7,796 nt of DNA from Collinsella aerofaciens (GTDB lineage: Bacteria; Actinomycetota; Coriobacteriia; Coriobacteriales; Coriobacteriaceae), in NCBI GenBank assembly GCA_008668235.1, contig RQCP01000030.1:1-7796 (forward strand). The letters run 5' to 3'. The notes under the pieces were generated by a model. The model did not search any database. It saw nothing but the letters and a program-made list of their open reading frames with translations, and was not told where the DNA came from. Shown one piece after another: positions 1 through 6,197 of the stretch. Numbering within the stretch: the first letter of the stretch is position 1; the number at the start of each line of letters is the position of its first letter. Made by a program: the position numbers and the translations under genes.

Positions 1-573
1 CGCGGTGTGCAGAATCGCATTCCACAGCTTATAGATTGCAACCTCATCGGCGTCTCCCGGGAACACCTCGTGCGCCCAAGCCACGACCGGAGCGCCGGCG
101 ATGCACCACGGATTGATGTTGTAATCCAGTCCACGGCGGAAAACTTTGCACTGCGTATTCCTCGCCTTGGATGCCGCGGCCGGCTTGGCTGGATCGATGC
201 CCTTGAGGGCTGCAGGATCCGCACCCTCGATAAAGACAAAGCAGGCACCATCCTGGGCCAAGGAATCCAGCTGTATGCGCTTCCACTCGGGCGTCTGTTC
301 AAAATAGCTTTTCTCGACATGCTCGTACGTGAGCCTCGTCACGGCATCATCGGCCCAAATGACCGTCACGTGGCCGGCGCTGGCAGCATAGGCCTCCGCG
401 GCCACCACGCGCGCAAACGGCGCGCACTCGACCGGAGACTGAACGACGACCTCCTGGCCGGGCTTGACGTTTACGCCCTTGCGGACGACCAGGCGCGCGT
501 AGTTTTTAATCTTGGGCTCCAGGGCCTTCATGCCCTCCAGAGCCTCTTCGACCGTCAGGGCAGCTCGAATCAT
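1..573 (-). CDS. M29-family (AmpS/PepS-like) aminopeptidase, N-terminal part, cut by window edge
   Basis: A partial gene: 191 codons are visible and the reading frame runs off the window at position 1. The protein begins MIRAALTVEEALEGMKALEP. At residues 24-41 it carries the stretch YARLVVRKGVNVKPGQEV, followed by a GHVTVIWADDAVTRLTYEHV-type segment. Both are typical of the N-terminal domain of M29 metallo-aminopeptidases (AmpS/AmpT/PepS), which remove N-terminal residues from peptides in the cytoplasm. The metal-binding Glu, His and Asp residues of this family lie in the C-terminal half, outside the window, so catalytic competence cannot be judged. ATG 573 is chosen because GGAG sits 6 bases upstream. 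An in-frame ATG at 585 has no ribosome binding site and lies just after a -10-like hexamer. The gene follows the terminator at 602-632, so it probably has its own promoter. Family assignment is fairly sure; substrate range is unknown. Confidence 0.85.
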   Translation of the reverse strand, partial: MIRAALTVEEALEGMKALEPKIKNYARLVVRKGVNVKPGQEVVVQSPVECAPFARVVAAEAYAASAGHVTVIWADDAVTRLTYEHVEKSYFEQTPEWKRIQLDSLAQDGACFVFIEGADPAALKGIDPAKPAAASKARNTQCKVFRRGLDYNINPWCIAGAPVVAWAHEVFPGDADEVAIYKLWNAILHTA

Positions 574-579
574 GTGCCA

Positions 580-583
580 CTCC
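580..583 (-). promoter_or_regulatory. Ribosome binding site deciding the aminopeptidase start
   Basis: GGAG on the minus strand, 6 bases before ATG 573. It overlaps the first codons of the alternative start at 585, which has no comparable site of its own, so the shorter form is favoured. Confidence 0.6.
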
Positions 584-588
584 ATCTA

Positions 589-594
589 TCTATA
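589..594 (-). promoter_or_regulatory. Possible -10 box for the aminopeptidase gene
   Basis: TATAGA on the minus strand (5 of 6 to TATAAT), 15 bases before ATG 573. No -35 hexamer is convincing at 16-18 bases, since that position falls in the upstream terminator stem. A start here would give a very short leader that excludes the ATG at 585. Inference only. Confidence 0.3.
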
Positions 595-601
595 GAACAG
601 T

Positions 602-632
602 AAAAAGGCGCGCCGCAAAAACGACGCGCCTT
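602..632 (-). terminator. Intrinsic terminator after the purC-membrane protein unit
   Basis: On the minus strand, AAGGCGCG (632-625) pairs perfectly with CGCGCCTT (612-605). The stem is extended inward by one G-U and two G-C pairs around a U-rich loop, and is followed by a run of five T (606-602). It starts 30 bases after the TAG stop at 663. This is the clearest terminator in the window. Confidence 0.85.
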
Positions 633-662
633 ATATCTTAGCGATAAGTATGTATGCAAACG

Positions 663-1238
663 CTACTTCTTCTTGGAGTCCTTCTTGTCCTCCTCGGCAG
701 CCGCGCGCTCAATAAGAGCGTTGAGCTTGTTCTCGGACATGCCCTCGGCCTGCGCGCGGTACATGTTGCGCAAGGGACGAATACGAGCGAAGTCATAGAT
801 AAAGTCGCCCAAAATGATGACGTAGGACAAAACAATGCCGACCATCTGGACAGGGCTGGACACCATGCCAGCGGGAGCGAAGTACAGCGAGGCCCAAATT
901 GCCACGACGAGCACCATGCCAATGGCGAGCACAATCCACCAGATGCGACGGCGCCTGGTGTAGTCCTCGTCCTGCTTGAGGAGGATATTCGACACCGTAT
1001 AGATGCGGTCCTCCTTGGCGCGCTGCTTAGCCTTGCGGGCGCGCTTCTCCTCTTTAGAGAGGCCCTCGAGGTTCTCGCCCTTCTCGAGCTCTTTGCGGCG
1101 TGCCTTAGACGAAGCCGGCACGACGCGAACGGAGCTCGCTGCTTGGCGGGCGGGCTTAGCAGATGCGGCAGACTTGCGCGCAACCCCGGTAACTTCGTGG
1201 GATTGCGTGCGCTTGTTCGTGGCGCTACGGGTACTCAC
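663..1238 (-). CDS. Unrecognised membrane protein with two transmembrane helices, downstream of purC
   Basis: A 191-residue protein I do not recognise. Residues 1-75 are hydrophilic and rich in Lys, Arg, Ala and Ser, including a basic stretch SKEEKRARKAKQRAKE at 61-76. A TRRRRIWW boundary at 94-101 leads into a first hydrophobic helix (about 99-121), then a short loop and a second helix (about 127-148), then FARIRPLRNMYRAQAEGMSE and a Lys-rich C-terminus. The positive-inside rule predicts both ends in the cytoplasm with a short external hairpin. No enzyme motif is seen. The start is GTG at 1238, immediately after the purC TAA stop (1241-1239), with AAGGAG 9 bases upstream inside purC. The two genes should therefore be co-transcribed and perhaps translationally coupled. 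The gene ends at the strong terminator at 602-632. It could be a small assembly or nucleoid/membrane-associated factor, but that is speculation. Confidence 0.8.
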   Translation of the reverse strand: MSTRSATNKRTQSHEVTGVARKSAASAKPARQAASSVRVVPASSKARRKELEKGENLEGLSKEEKRARKAKQRAKEDRIYTVSNILLKQDEDYTRRRRIWWIVLAIGMVLVVAIWASLYFAPAGMVSSPVQMVGIVLSYVIILGDFIYDFARIRPLRNMYRAQAEGMSENKLNALIERAAAEEDKKDSKKK

Positions 1239-2126
1239 TTATGCGTTCTCCTTCATGCTTGTGAACTGGGAGCCCGTGATGATCTGGAAGGCCTCGCGAT
1301 AGCGCTCGGACGTGCCATCGATGACCTCGGCGGGCAGGTGCGGGGTCTCCCCCGTCATATCCCAGTTGGCCTTGAGCCAATTGCGGACGAATTGCTTGTC
1401 GTAGCTAGGCTGGATCTTGCCCTCCTCGTAGCTGGCAGCAGGCCAGAAACGGCTGGAGTCGGGCGTGAGGCACTCGTCGATCAGCGTGACCTTGCCATCA
1501 ATAACACCAAACTCGAACTTGGTGTCGGCAATGATGATGCCACGGGTCGCGGCGTACTCGGCGGCGGCCTTGTAGATCTTGAGGGAAAGGTCACGAATCT
1601 GCGTGGCGATGTCCTCGCCCACGATCTCGCAGCAACGCGCGAACGAGATGTTCTCGTCGTGGTCACCGATCTCGGCCTTCGTGGACGGCGTGAACAGCGG
1701 CTCAGGAAGCTTGGAAGCCTCGGTCAGGCCCTCAGGCAGCTGGATGCCGCAGACGGTGCCGTTCTCGTCGTAGGTCTTCTTGCCCGAACCGGTCAGATAG
1801 CCGCGGACGATGCACTCGATAGGAATCGTCTGGGCCTTCTTAACCAGCATGGCGCGGCCAGCGAGGTAGTCACGATACTCAGCAAACTCCTCGGGGAAAT
1901 CCGCCGGGTCGATGGAAACGAGATGGTTGGGGACGATGTCGGCAAACTTATCGAACCAGAATGCCGAGATGCGATTGAGTACCTCTCCCTTAAACGGAAT
2001 CTCGTCGGGAAGAATGAAGTCGAACGCAGAAATGCGGTCGGTGGCGACCATCAGCAGGTTTTCACCGGCATCGTAAATATCACGAACCTTGCCACGGGAA
2101 TCCGGACGACGCTCCATCGTTGTCAC
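1239..2126 (-). CDS. purC: Phosphoribosylaminoimidazole-succinocarboxamide (SAICAR) synthase
   Basis: This cytoplasmic enzyme of de novo purine synthesis joins CAIR and aspartate using ATP to give SAICAR. At 295 residues it resembles the longer, yeast Ade1-like form rather than the roughly 240-residue Bacillus form. Visible landmarks are SRGKVRDIY at 10-18 (nucleotide-binding start), ATDRISAFD at 28-36, the family signature IECIVRGYLTGSG near 103-115, ADTKFEFG at 200-207, and the second signature LIDECLTPDSSRFW at 215-228. The substrate-binding motifs appear intact. A longer reading frame from GTG 2135 exists, but that codon overlaps the AAGGAG ribosome binding site. GTG 2126, 8 bases after that site, is the better start; ATG 2117 is too far. 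The gene lies 109 bases after the histidine kinase and directly abuts the membrane protein that follows. Function is secure; the exact start is less so. Confidence 0.97.
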   Translation of the reverse strand: MTTMERRPDSRGKVRDIYDAGENLLMVATDRISAFDFILPDEIPFKGEVLNRISAFWFDKFADIVPNHLVSIDPADFPEEFAEYRDYLAGRAMLVKKAQTIPIECIVRGYLTGSGKKTYDENGTVCGIQLPEGLTEASKLPEPLFTPSTKAEIGDHDENISFARCCEIVGEDIATQIRDLSLKIYKAAAEYAATRGIIIADTKFEFGVIDGKVTLIDECLTPDSSRFWPAASYEEGKIQPSYDKQFVRNWLKANWDMTGETPHLPAEVIDGTSERYREAFQIITGSQFTSMKENA

Positions 2127-2134
2127 GTGAGTCA

Positions 2135-2140
2135 CTCCTT
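2135..2140 (-). promoter_or_regulatory. Ribosome binding site deciding the purC start
   Basis: AAGGAG on the minus strand, 8 bases before GTG 2126. The final G is also the first base of the upstream in-frame GTG at 2135, so that codon cannot be the start served by this site. Confidence 0.75.
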
Positions 2141-2157
2141 ACCTAAATACGACAGAA

Positions 2158-2177
2158 ATGCGGGTTCTTTCCCGCAT
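2158..2177 (-). terminator. Stem-loop between histidine kinase and purC, possible terminator or leader element
   Basis: ATGCGGG and CCCGCAT form a perfect 7-bp stem around a 6-base loop. On the minus strand it is followed by TTCTGTCG rather than a clean T run, and on the plus strand by GTTTT. It begins 58 bases after the kinase stop and ends 17 bases before the purC ribosome binding site. It may partly terminate the regulator-kinase transcript, or form part of the purC leader. Confidence 0.4.
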
Positions 2178-2235
2178 GTTTTCGCAAACTCGGAGCGGCA
2201 GGGACGCGGCCCCTCCTTCACCGAATAGCGAAAAG

Positions 2236-3801
2236 CTAGTGCTCCATTGTAGTAGATGCCGCGTCTGCCGTGTGCTCGCGGGGCAGATGAATTGTAAAAG
2301 TCGTACCCTTTCCAAGCTCCGACTCCACGGATATGTAGCCATGGTGACGCTCGACGATCTGCTTGGTCACGGCGAGGCCAACGCCCAGGCCGCCAGCTTC
2401 GCGGGCGCGGCTGGCATCGGCGCGCCAAAACCGCCCGAAGATGCGCGACAAATCGTCCTTGGCAATACCGATGCCGGTATCAGAAACGGCAATGCTGACG
2501 TGCTTGCGGTCACTGAGCACCGACACCACGACCCAACCGCCCTCGGGGGTGTAGCGCATGGCGTTGCTCATGAGGTTGATAACACATTGCGTGATCATGT
2601 CGGGATCGGCCTCGACGACATCGTCGTGGCCCTGGGTCTCGTCCGCAAAACGCAGGCGCAGATCGCGGTCGACAAACAGGCGCTCCTGGGCATTAACGAT
2701 GGAACGCACGAAAGGAACCATGTCCACCGGCTCAAGGTTGAGCGGAGCCGTGCTGTTTTCCATGCGCGACAGGTCGAGCATCTGCTGCACCAGACGAGCC
2801 AGGCGACGCGTCTCGGAAGCAACGGTTTCCAAATGCTCATCGTCGGTGGGATACACGCCATCCTGCATGGCCTCGACCGTTGCGAGCATGGCCATAAGCG
2901 GCGTGCGAAGCTCGTGTGCAACGTCTGAGGTCAGGCGCTTCTCGTGTTTCATATCCTTCTCGAGCGAAGTGGCCATCTCATCGAAGGTCTCACCCAGCTG
3001 ATCGATCTCGTCATCACCGCGCAGTCCCGTGCGAGCCGACAGGTCGCCGTCACGGATTTGCTTTGCGGTACTGGTGATGCGATGAATCGGCTTGGTGAGC
3101 ATGCGCGACACGAGCGATCCGATAACGACCGAAATGCAGATTGCAACAACCGCGGCGAGGGCCATGGCGTTAAAGGTCTTCTCCCTAAACGCAGAGTCCG
3201 CCTTGGTGAGCAGAGCGTCGGAGCCGATGGCCCACAGCTTTACCTGTCCGACATGCTCGCCGGAAGACGTTACAATCTCGACGTTAGCAACGCTATCGGA
3301 GTCGGTTGGAGCAGACGAGACCGGGCTATGCGATGCCCTCTTGCCGCTCGTGTCGTCGGTCGTAGCCTGGTTTTCGCGTACATCGGCGGTGGCGCTTGCC
3401 GAGGGCCAGGAATCGTCATAAACGATCACGCCCTTTTTATTGACGACCTGCATGCCCAGATCGTCGGAAACCAAACTCGACGTTGCGACCGTGCGCAGTT
3501 CTCCCGCGGTCCAAGAGCCGTTTTCCTCATATGAGGTTGCCAACTTCTCGGCAGCGGAATTTGCGATTTCGACGATATTGGAGCGTGTGTAATCCGAAAA
3601 GACCGTGCCCCACACAACAGAGACAACGCCCACCAGCACCAATACCGTCATGAGCGATGTCAGAGCAAAAGCAAGTGCCATGCGCGAGGGATAGCTCATC
3701 GTTGGCCGTGAATCGGAACGAGGCGTGTTCCAACTAGCCTTGGAACCCGCCTCGCTCTCCTGCTTGTGCTTTTGTCCGATTTCAAAGCGCGCAGGTGTCA
3801 T
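2236..3801 (-). CDS. Membrane sensor histidine kinase (HAMP-HisKA-HATPase)
   Basis: A 521-residue sensor kinase that should autophosphorylate and pass phosphate to the response regulator encoded just upstream. After a hydrophilic 40-residue N-terminus come a first membrane helix (about 41-67), an extracytoplasmic region (about 68-209), a second helix (about 210-233), a HAMP linker (about 234-285) and the HisKA H-box SDVAHELRTPL with phospho-acceptor His296. The ATPase domain has an N-box with Asn409 and Asn413, G1 DTGIGI at 441-446, F-box IFGRFWR at 454-460 and G2 GGLGVGLA at 470-477. All key residues are present. The sensor region has a Ser/Thr/Asp-rich stretch near 132-172, probably disordered, and resembles no ligand-binding fold I can name. 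ATG 3801 is 11 bases after the regulator stop, with a modest AGGG site upstream, so the two genes are co-transcribed. The signal sensed is unknown. Confidence 0.95.
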   Translation of the reverse strand: MTPARFEIGQKHKQESEAGSKASWNTPRSDSRPTMSYPSRMALAFALTSLMTVLVLVGVVSVVWGTVFSDYTRSNIVEIANSAAEKLATSYEENGSWTAGELRTVATSSLVSDDLGMQVVNKKGVIVYDDSWPSASATADVRENQATTDDTSGKRASHSPVSSAPTDSDSVANVEIVTSSGEHVGQVKLWAIGSDALLTKADSAFREKTFNAMALAAVVAICISVVIGSLVSRMLTKPIHRITSTAKQIRDGDLSARTGLRGDDEIDQLGETFDEMATSLEKDMKHEKRLTSDVAHELRTPLMAMLATVEAMQDGVYPTDDEHLETVASETRRLARLVQQMLDLSRMENSTAPLNLEPVDMVPFVRSIVNAQERLFVDRDLRLRFADETQGHDDVVEADPDMITQCVINLMSNAMRYTPEGGWVVVSVLSDRKHVSIAVSDTGIGIAKDDLSRIFGRFWRADASRAREAGGLGVGLAVTKQIVERHHGYISVESELGKGTTFTIHLPREHTADAASTTMEH

Positions 3802-3812
3802 ATGTGATTTCC

Positions 3813-4535
3813 CTATTTCTCGTCCGACTTATCGGTCTTGGCCGGAGCCTCGAAGCGATAGCCGACACCATGGACGGTGTAGAGCCACTTGGGCTTCTTG
3901 GGATCATCGCCCAGCTTGGCGCGAAGATTCTTCACGTGGCTATCGATGGTGCGCTCATAGCCCTCAAAGTCATACCCGAGCACTTTCTCGACCAGCTCCA
4001 TGCGGTTATACACACGGCCGGGATGGCGGGCAAGCGTGGTGAGCAGCTTGAACTCGGAAGCCGTCAGATCGACTTCCTTGCCCTCGACCAAAATCTTGTG
4101 GCCCGAGATATCGATGACCAGATCGCCGAAGTCGAGCACCTCGACGGCGGGCTCGTCGGCCTGATGGGCACGGCGGAACAGAGCGCGAACGCGGGCGACG
4201 AGCTCGCGCGGCGAGAACGGCTTAATCAGATAGTCGTCGGCGCCGAGCTCAAGACCGATAATACGGTCCTCGATTTCGCCCTTAGCCGTCAGCATGATGA
4301 TGGGGACATCCGAGGTATCGCGAATGGTGCGGCAAACGCGCTCGCCGGGGATCTTGGGGAGCATAAGGTCGAGCACGACCAGGTCGAACTGATGCTTCTC
4401 GAACTCCTCGATCGCGGACTGACCGTCGCCGACGCCCACAACCCAGTAGCCTTCGCGCTCGAGATAGGCAGCGACGGCGTCACGGATTGCCTTCTCATCC
4501 TCGACCAGCAGAATCTTTTTTGCATCTGAAGCCAT
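3813..4535 (-). CDS. OmpR/PhoB-family response regulator
   Basis: A 240-residue DNA-binding response regulator, the partner of the histidine kinase 11 bases downstream. The receiver domain (about 6-120) shows the acidic pair Glu12-Asp13, phospho-acceptor Asp56 within LVVLDLMLP, Thr83 in IIMLTAKG and Lys105 in DYLIKPFSPREL. The C-terminal winged-helix domain (about 135-228) has LTASEFKLLTTLARHPGRV, the recognition-helix region ERTIDSHVKNLRAKLG and the wing ending YTVHGVGYRF. All phosphorylation residues are intact, so it should be a working switch. ATG 4535 is preferred, with a G-rich site (AGGGGGG) 7 bases upstream; a TTG seven codons earlier would place that site inside the gene. Targets cannot be read from the sequence. 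Autoregulation and control of the upstream lipoprotein are both possible. Confidence 0.96.
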   Translation of the reverse strand: MASDAKKILLVEDEKAIRDAVAAYLEREGYWVVGVGDGQSAIEEFEKHQFDLVVLDLMLPKIPGERVCRTIRDTSDVPIIMLTAKGEIEDRIIGLELGADDYLIKPFSPRELVARVRALFRRAHQADEPAVEVLDFGDLVIDISGHKILVEGKEVDLTASEFKLLTTLARHPGRVYNRMELVEKVLGYDFEGYERTIDSHVKNLRAKLGDDPKKPKWLYTVHGVGYRFEAPAKTDKSDEK

Positions 4536-4542
4536 AACACGG

Positions 4543-4549
4543 CCCCCCT
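4543..4549 (-). promoter_or_regulatory. G-rich ribosome binding site of the response regulator
   Basis: AGGGGGG on the minus strand, 7 bases before ATG 4535. It is a poor anti-SD match in sequence but well spaced, and it favours ATG 4535 over TTG 4556. Confidence 0.5.
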
Positions 4550-4574
4550 GTCTCAATTAGCTAAGAACAAGCCC

Positions 4575-4580
4575 ATTTTA
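4575..4580 (-). promoter_or_regulatory. Possible -10 box for the response regulator-kinase operon
   Basis: TAAAAT on the minus strand (5 of 6 to TATAAT), 39 bases before ATG 4535, just after the stem-loop at 4591-4629. No good -35 is visible at normal spacing, because that position falls within the GC-rich stem. It might need an activator, possibly the regulator itself. Inference. Confidence 0.3.
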
Positions 4581-4590
4581 ACGCACCTGA

Positions 4591-4629
4591 GCCCGCCGGA
4601 TGCCGCTATGACGCGGCAGCTCGGCGGGC
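4591..4629 (-). terminator. Large two-part stem-loop between lipoprotein and two-component genes
   Basis: An outer 8-bp stem (GCCCGCCG with CGGCGGGC) encloses an inner 6-bp stem (TGCCGC with GCGGCA) and a 6-base loop, separated by a small asymmetric internal loop. It begins 59 bases after the lipoprotein stop. Neither strand has a T run next to the stem, so it is not a classical intrinsic terminator. It could be a U-less terminator, an RNA-stabilising 3' end, or a regulatory palindrome. Confidence 0.45.
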
Positions 4630-4688
4630 GGTACTCACAATTACAACGCGTTTATTCCCCTGTTGGCGCCTTTTTAACCCCTCTAAGC

Positions 4689-5900
4689 TTAAAGAGAGAA
4701 TAGGCGTGCAGTGACTGTCTCTGGTATACCCTGGCTGTTGCGCACCGTGGCGTACGTAAGGAATGAGTCCGACTTTCCCGCCGTAGCTGGATAATCGCCA
4801 TACTCCAAAGCGCGGTCGGGCGACAGCAGCGAGCCATAGGTCTTGGCAGAGGTGTCGATCAGGAAATGCGACGCCTGTACCTTAACAAGGTATTTATTCT
4901 TCTTGCCAGCCGCACATGCGAGCGGCTCGCGTGACAGAAAGAGGTACGGCCCTCCCTCATTACCAATATACGTGCCCATGTTGCCCAGGCTGCCCACGCC
5001 ACTATAGGTCGCCTCGATAGAAAACACGAAGGTATCGCCCATATATACGGCCTCGAAAGGCGAGACTGACGAGGGAAGGACTAGCTGGGCACGCTTGGTG
5101 TTGTTGCCGTCGGTCAGATCGATTGCCGTTATGCCGTAGTAGACGCCCTCGTCGTTGCGGACACGCGGCGAGATGGTCAAAATGCCGTCGCTCGCGCGCG
5201 GGGCCGATGCAAAGCGACCCGTCGATTTCCAAATTGTCTCGGCCTTGGATTCATCAAGCGAGCGACGATAGCAAAACGAATCGCTACTCGTTTTATTGCC
5301 ACCTGCCGAGGGCATTTTATACCAGATGACTGATGACCCGAACGCCGTAAACAGCGGCGGATCATAGTCCTTGCCACCTCGATCGAGCTCAACCACGTCG
5401 CCAGAGAGCGAAGCGCCCGACAGATTTTGACCGTAGAGCTTCCACGATGAATTGGCAAAGTTCATCTCAACCCACGCGAATACGCTGTCGCCGGCACGGA
5501 CATCGTAGAATGCATATCCCGTGCCCTCGATAGGATCCTCGATTAATGTGGTAAGCGAGCCATCGCCCAGGTTGAGCACACCGAGTGTGTTGGCGTGCAG
5601 TGCCGATGCGGGCGCCATCATTGCCGCGGCGTAATCGCCGTCGCAGTAGTACAGCAGCGTACCCAGAGGCAGCGTCCATGACGCCGCCGGCTCAAGATCG
5701 ATGTCGACTGCCTCGTACTCATCCGTAATCGAGATGATTTTGGAATCATCCTTGATAACCTGCGGCTCGCCGGCGGCATCATCGCTGGTGCCCGTTTTTT
5801 TCGAGCATCCGGCAAGCACCGTGGCAGCGCCCGCGGCAGCCCCACCGAGTACAAAGCCGCGACGCGATATTCCGTTCTTGATGTGATCGGCGATACCCAT
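4689..5900 (-). CDS. Tat-exported lipoprotein, probable beta-propeller
   Basis: A 403-residue protein of unknown function. The N-terminus has a twin-arginine motif SRRGFV at 12-17, a hydrophobic Ala/Gly-rich segment and a lipobox LAGC with Cys32. It should therefore be exported folded by Tat and anchored by lipid to the outer face of the membrane. A Ser/Thr/Gly/Asp linker follows. From residue 88 a motif of the form Gly/Ser-Asp/Ser-x followed by alternating hydrophobic residues recurs about every 50 residues (GDYAAAMM, GDSVFAWV, GSSVIWYK, SDGILTIS, GDTFVFSI), with weaker copies near 335 and 377. This suggests a six- or seven-bladed beta-propeller. No catalytic motif is evident. ATG 5900 overlaps the TAA of the preceding TSCPD gene by one base and has only a weak SD, so translation is probably coupled. 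A binding or scaffold role is plausible. The call as an exported lipoprotein is firm; the fold is inferred. Confidence 0.88.
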   Translation of the reverse strand: MGIADHIKNGISRRGFVLGGAAAGAATVLAGCSKKTGTSDDAAGEPQVIKDDSKIISITDEYEAVDIDLEPAASWTLPLGTLLYYCDGDYAAAMMAPASALHANTLGVLNLGDGSLTTLIEDPIEGTGYAFYDVRAGDSVFAWVEMNFANSSWKLYGQNLSGASLSGDVVELDRGGKDYDPPLFTAFGSSVIWYKMPSAGGNKTSSDSFCYRRSLDESKAETIWKSTGRFASAPRASDGILTISPRVRNDEGVYYGITAIDLTDGNNTKRAQLVLPSSVSPFEAVYMGDTFVFSIEATYSGVGSLGNMGTYIGNEGGPYLFLSREPLACAAGKKNKYLVKVQASHFLIDTSAKTYGSLLSPDRALEYGDYPATAGKSDSFLTYATVRNSQGIPETVTARLFSL

Positions 5901-6163
5901 TAGGCGATCTCGGTGCGAGCGGCCTCGATAGCGCGTGTAAGCTGGTCGGCGCAGGAGGTCTTTTTCATACCGCAGGTATTACCGGCGAGAACCTCGATTA
6001 CGCGATCGGCAGGAGCGCCCTCGACCAGCTTGGAGATTGCCTTGAGATTGCCGTCGCAGCCACCGGTAAACTCAACGCCCATCACCTTGCTGCCGTCATC
6101 GGAAAGGTCAAGGTGAATATTGCGAGCACACACGCCCTGAGGCTTGTAATCAAACGAAATCAT
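5900..6163 (-). CDS. Small TSCPD-domain protein (TIGR03905-like)
   Basis: An 87-residue protein matching, from memory, the TIGR03905 family of stand-alone TSCPD domains. The same domain occurs at the C-terminus of some B12-dependent ribonucleotide reductases. Family features seen are the opening YKPQGVCARNI, GGCDGNLKAISKLVEG at 34-49, GNTCGMKKTSCADQL at 61-75, and four conserved cysteines (Cys12, Cys36, Cys64, Cys71) suited to metal binding or redox chemistry. The name-giving T-S-C-P-D reads T-S-C-A-D here, a conservative loss of the proline. There is no signal peptide, so it should be cytoplasmic. ATG 6163 has GAGAGGGG 5 bases upstream. Its stop overlaps the start of the Tat lipoprotein gene. 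No molecular function is established for stand-alone members that I know of. Confidence 0.88.
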   Translation of the reverse strand: MISFDYKPQGVCARNIHLDLSDDGSKVMGVEFTGGCDGNLKAISKLVEGAPADRVIEVLAGNTCGMKKTSCADQLTRAIEAARTEIA

Positions 6164-6197
6164 GCGATCCCCTCTCAGAATGTTATTCGAGACGACT

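Noticed and set aside
7..603. Plus-strand open frame of 198 codons
   Set aside because: Opposite the M29 aminopeptidase fragment, which has clear family sequence; the plus-strand product resembles nothing.
2127..2135. Three-codon longer purC from GTG 2135
   Set aside because: The codon overlaps the ribosome binding site; GTG 2126 is correctly spaced.
654..2228. Plus-strand open frame of 524 codons
   Set aside because: It lies antisense to purC and the following membrane protein, has no ribosome binding site, and its Leu/Ala/Asp/Arg-heavy product is typical of frames opposite GC-rich genes.
2158..2928. Plus-strand open frame of 256 codons over the kinase ATPase domain
   Set aside because: Antisense shadow of the histidine kinase; it starts inside the intergenic stem-loop and shows no family motif.
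3795..4529. Plus-strand open frame of 244 codons
   Set aside because: It exactly mirrors the response regulator gene, whose motifs are unmistakable; no SD and no recognisable protein features.
4536..4556. Seven-codon longer response regulator from TTG 4556
   Set aside because: The G-rich ribosome binding site would be inside the coding part, and receiver domains normally begin just before the ILLVEDE strand, as with ATG 4535.
4632..4650. Operator-like AATTGTGAG stretch before the two-component genes
   Set aside because: It resembles half of a lac-type operator, but there is no symmetric partner and no regulator of that family nearby; chance is enough.
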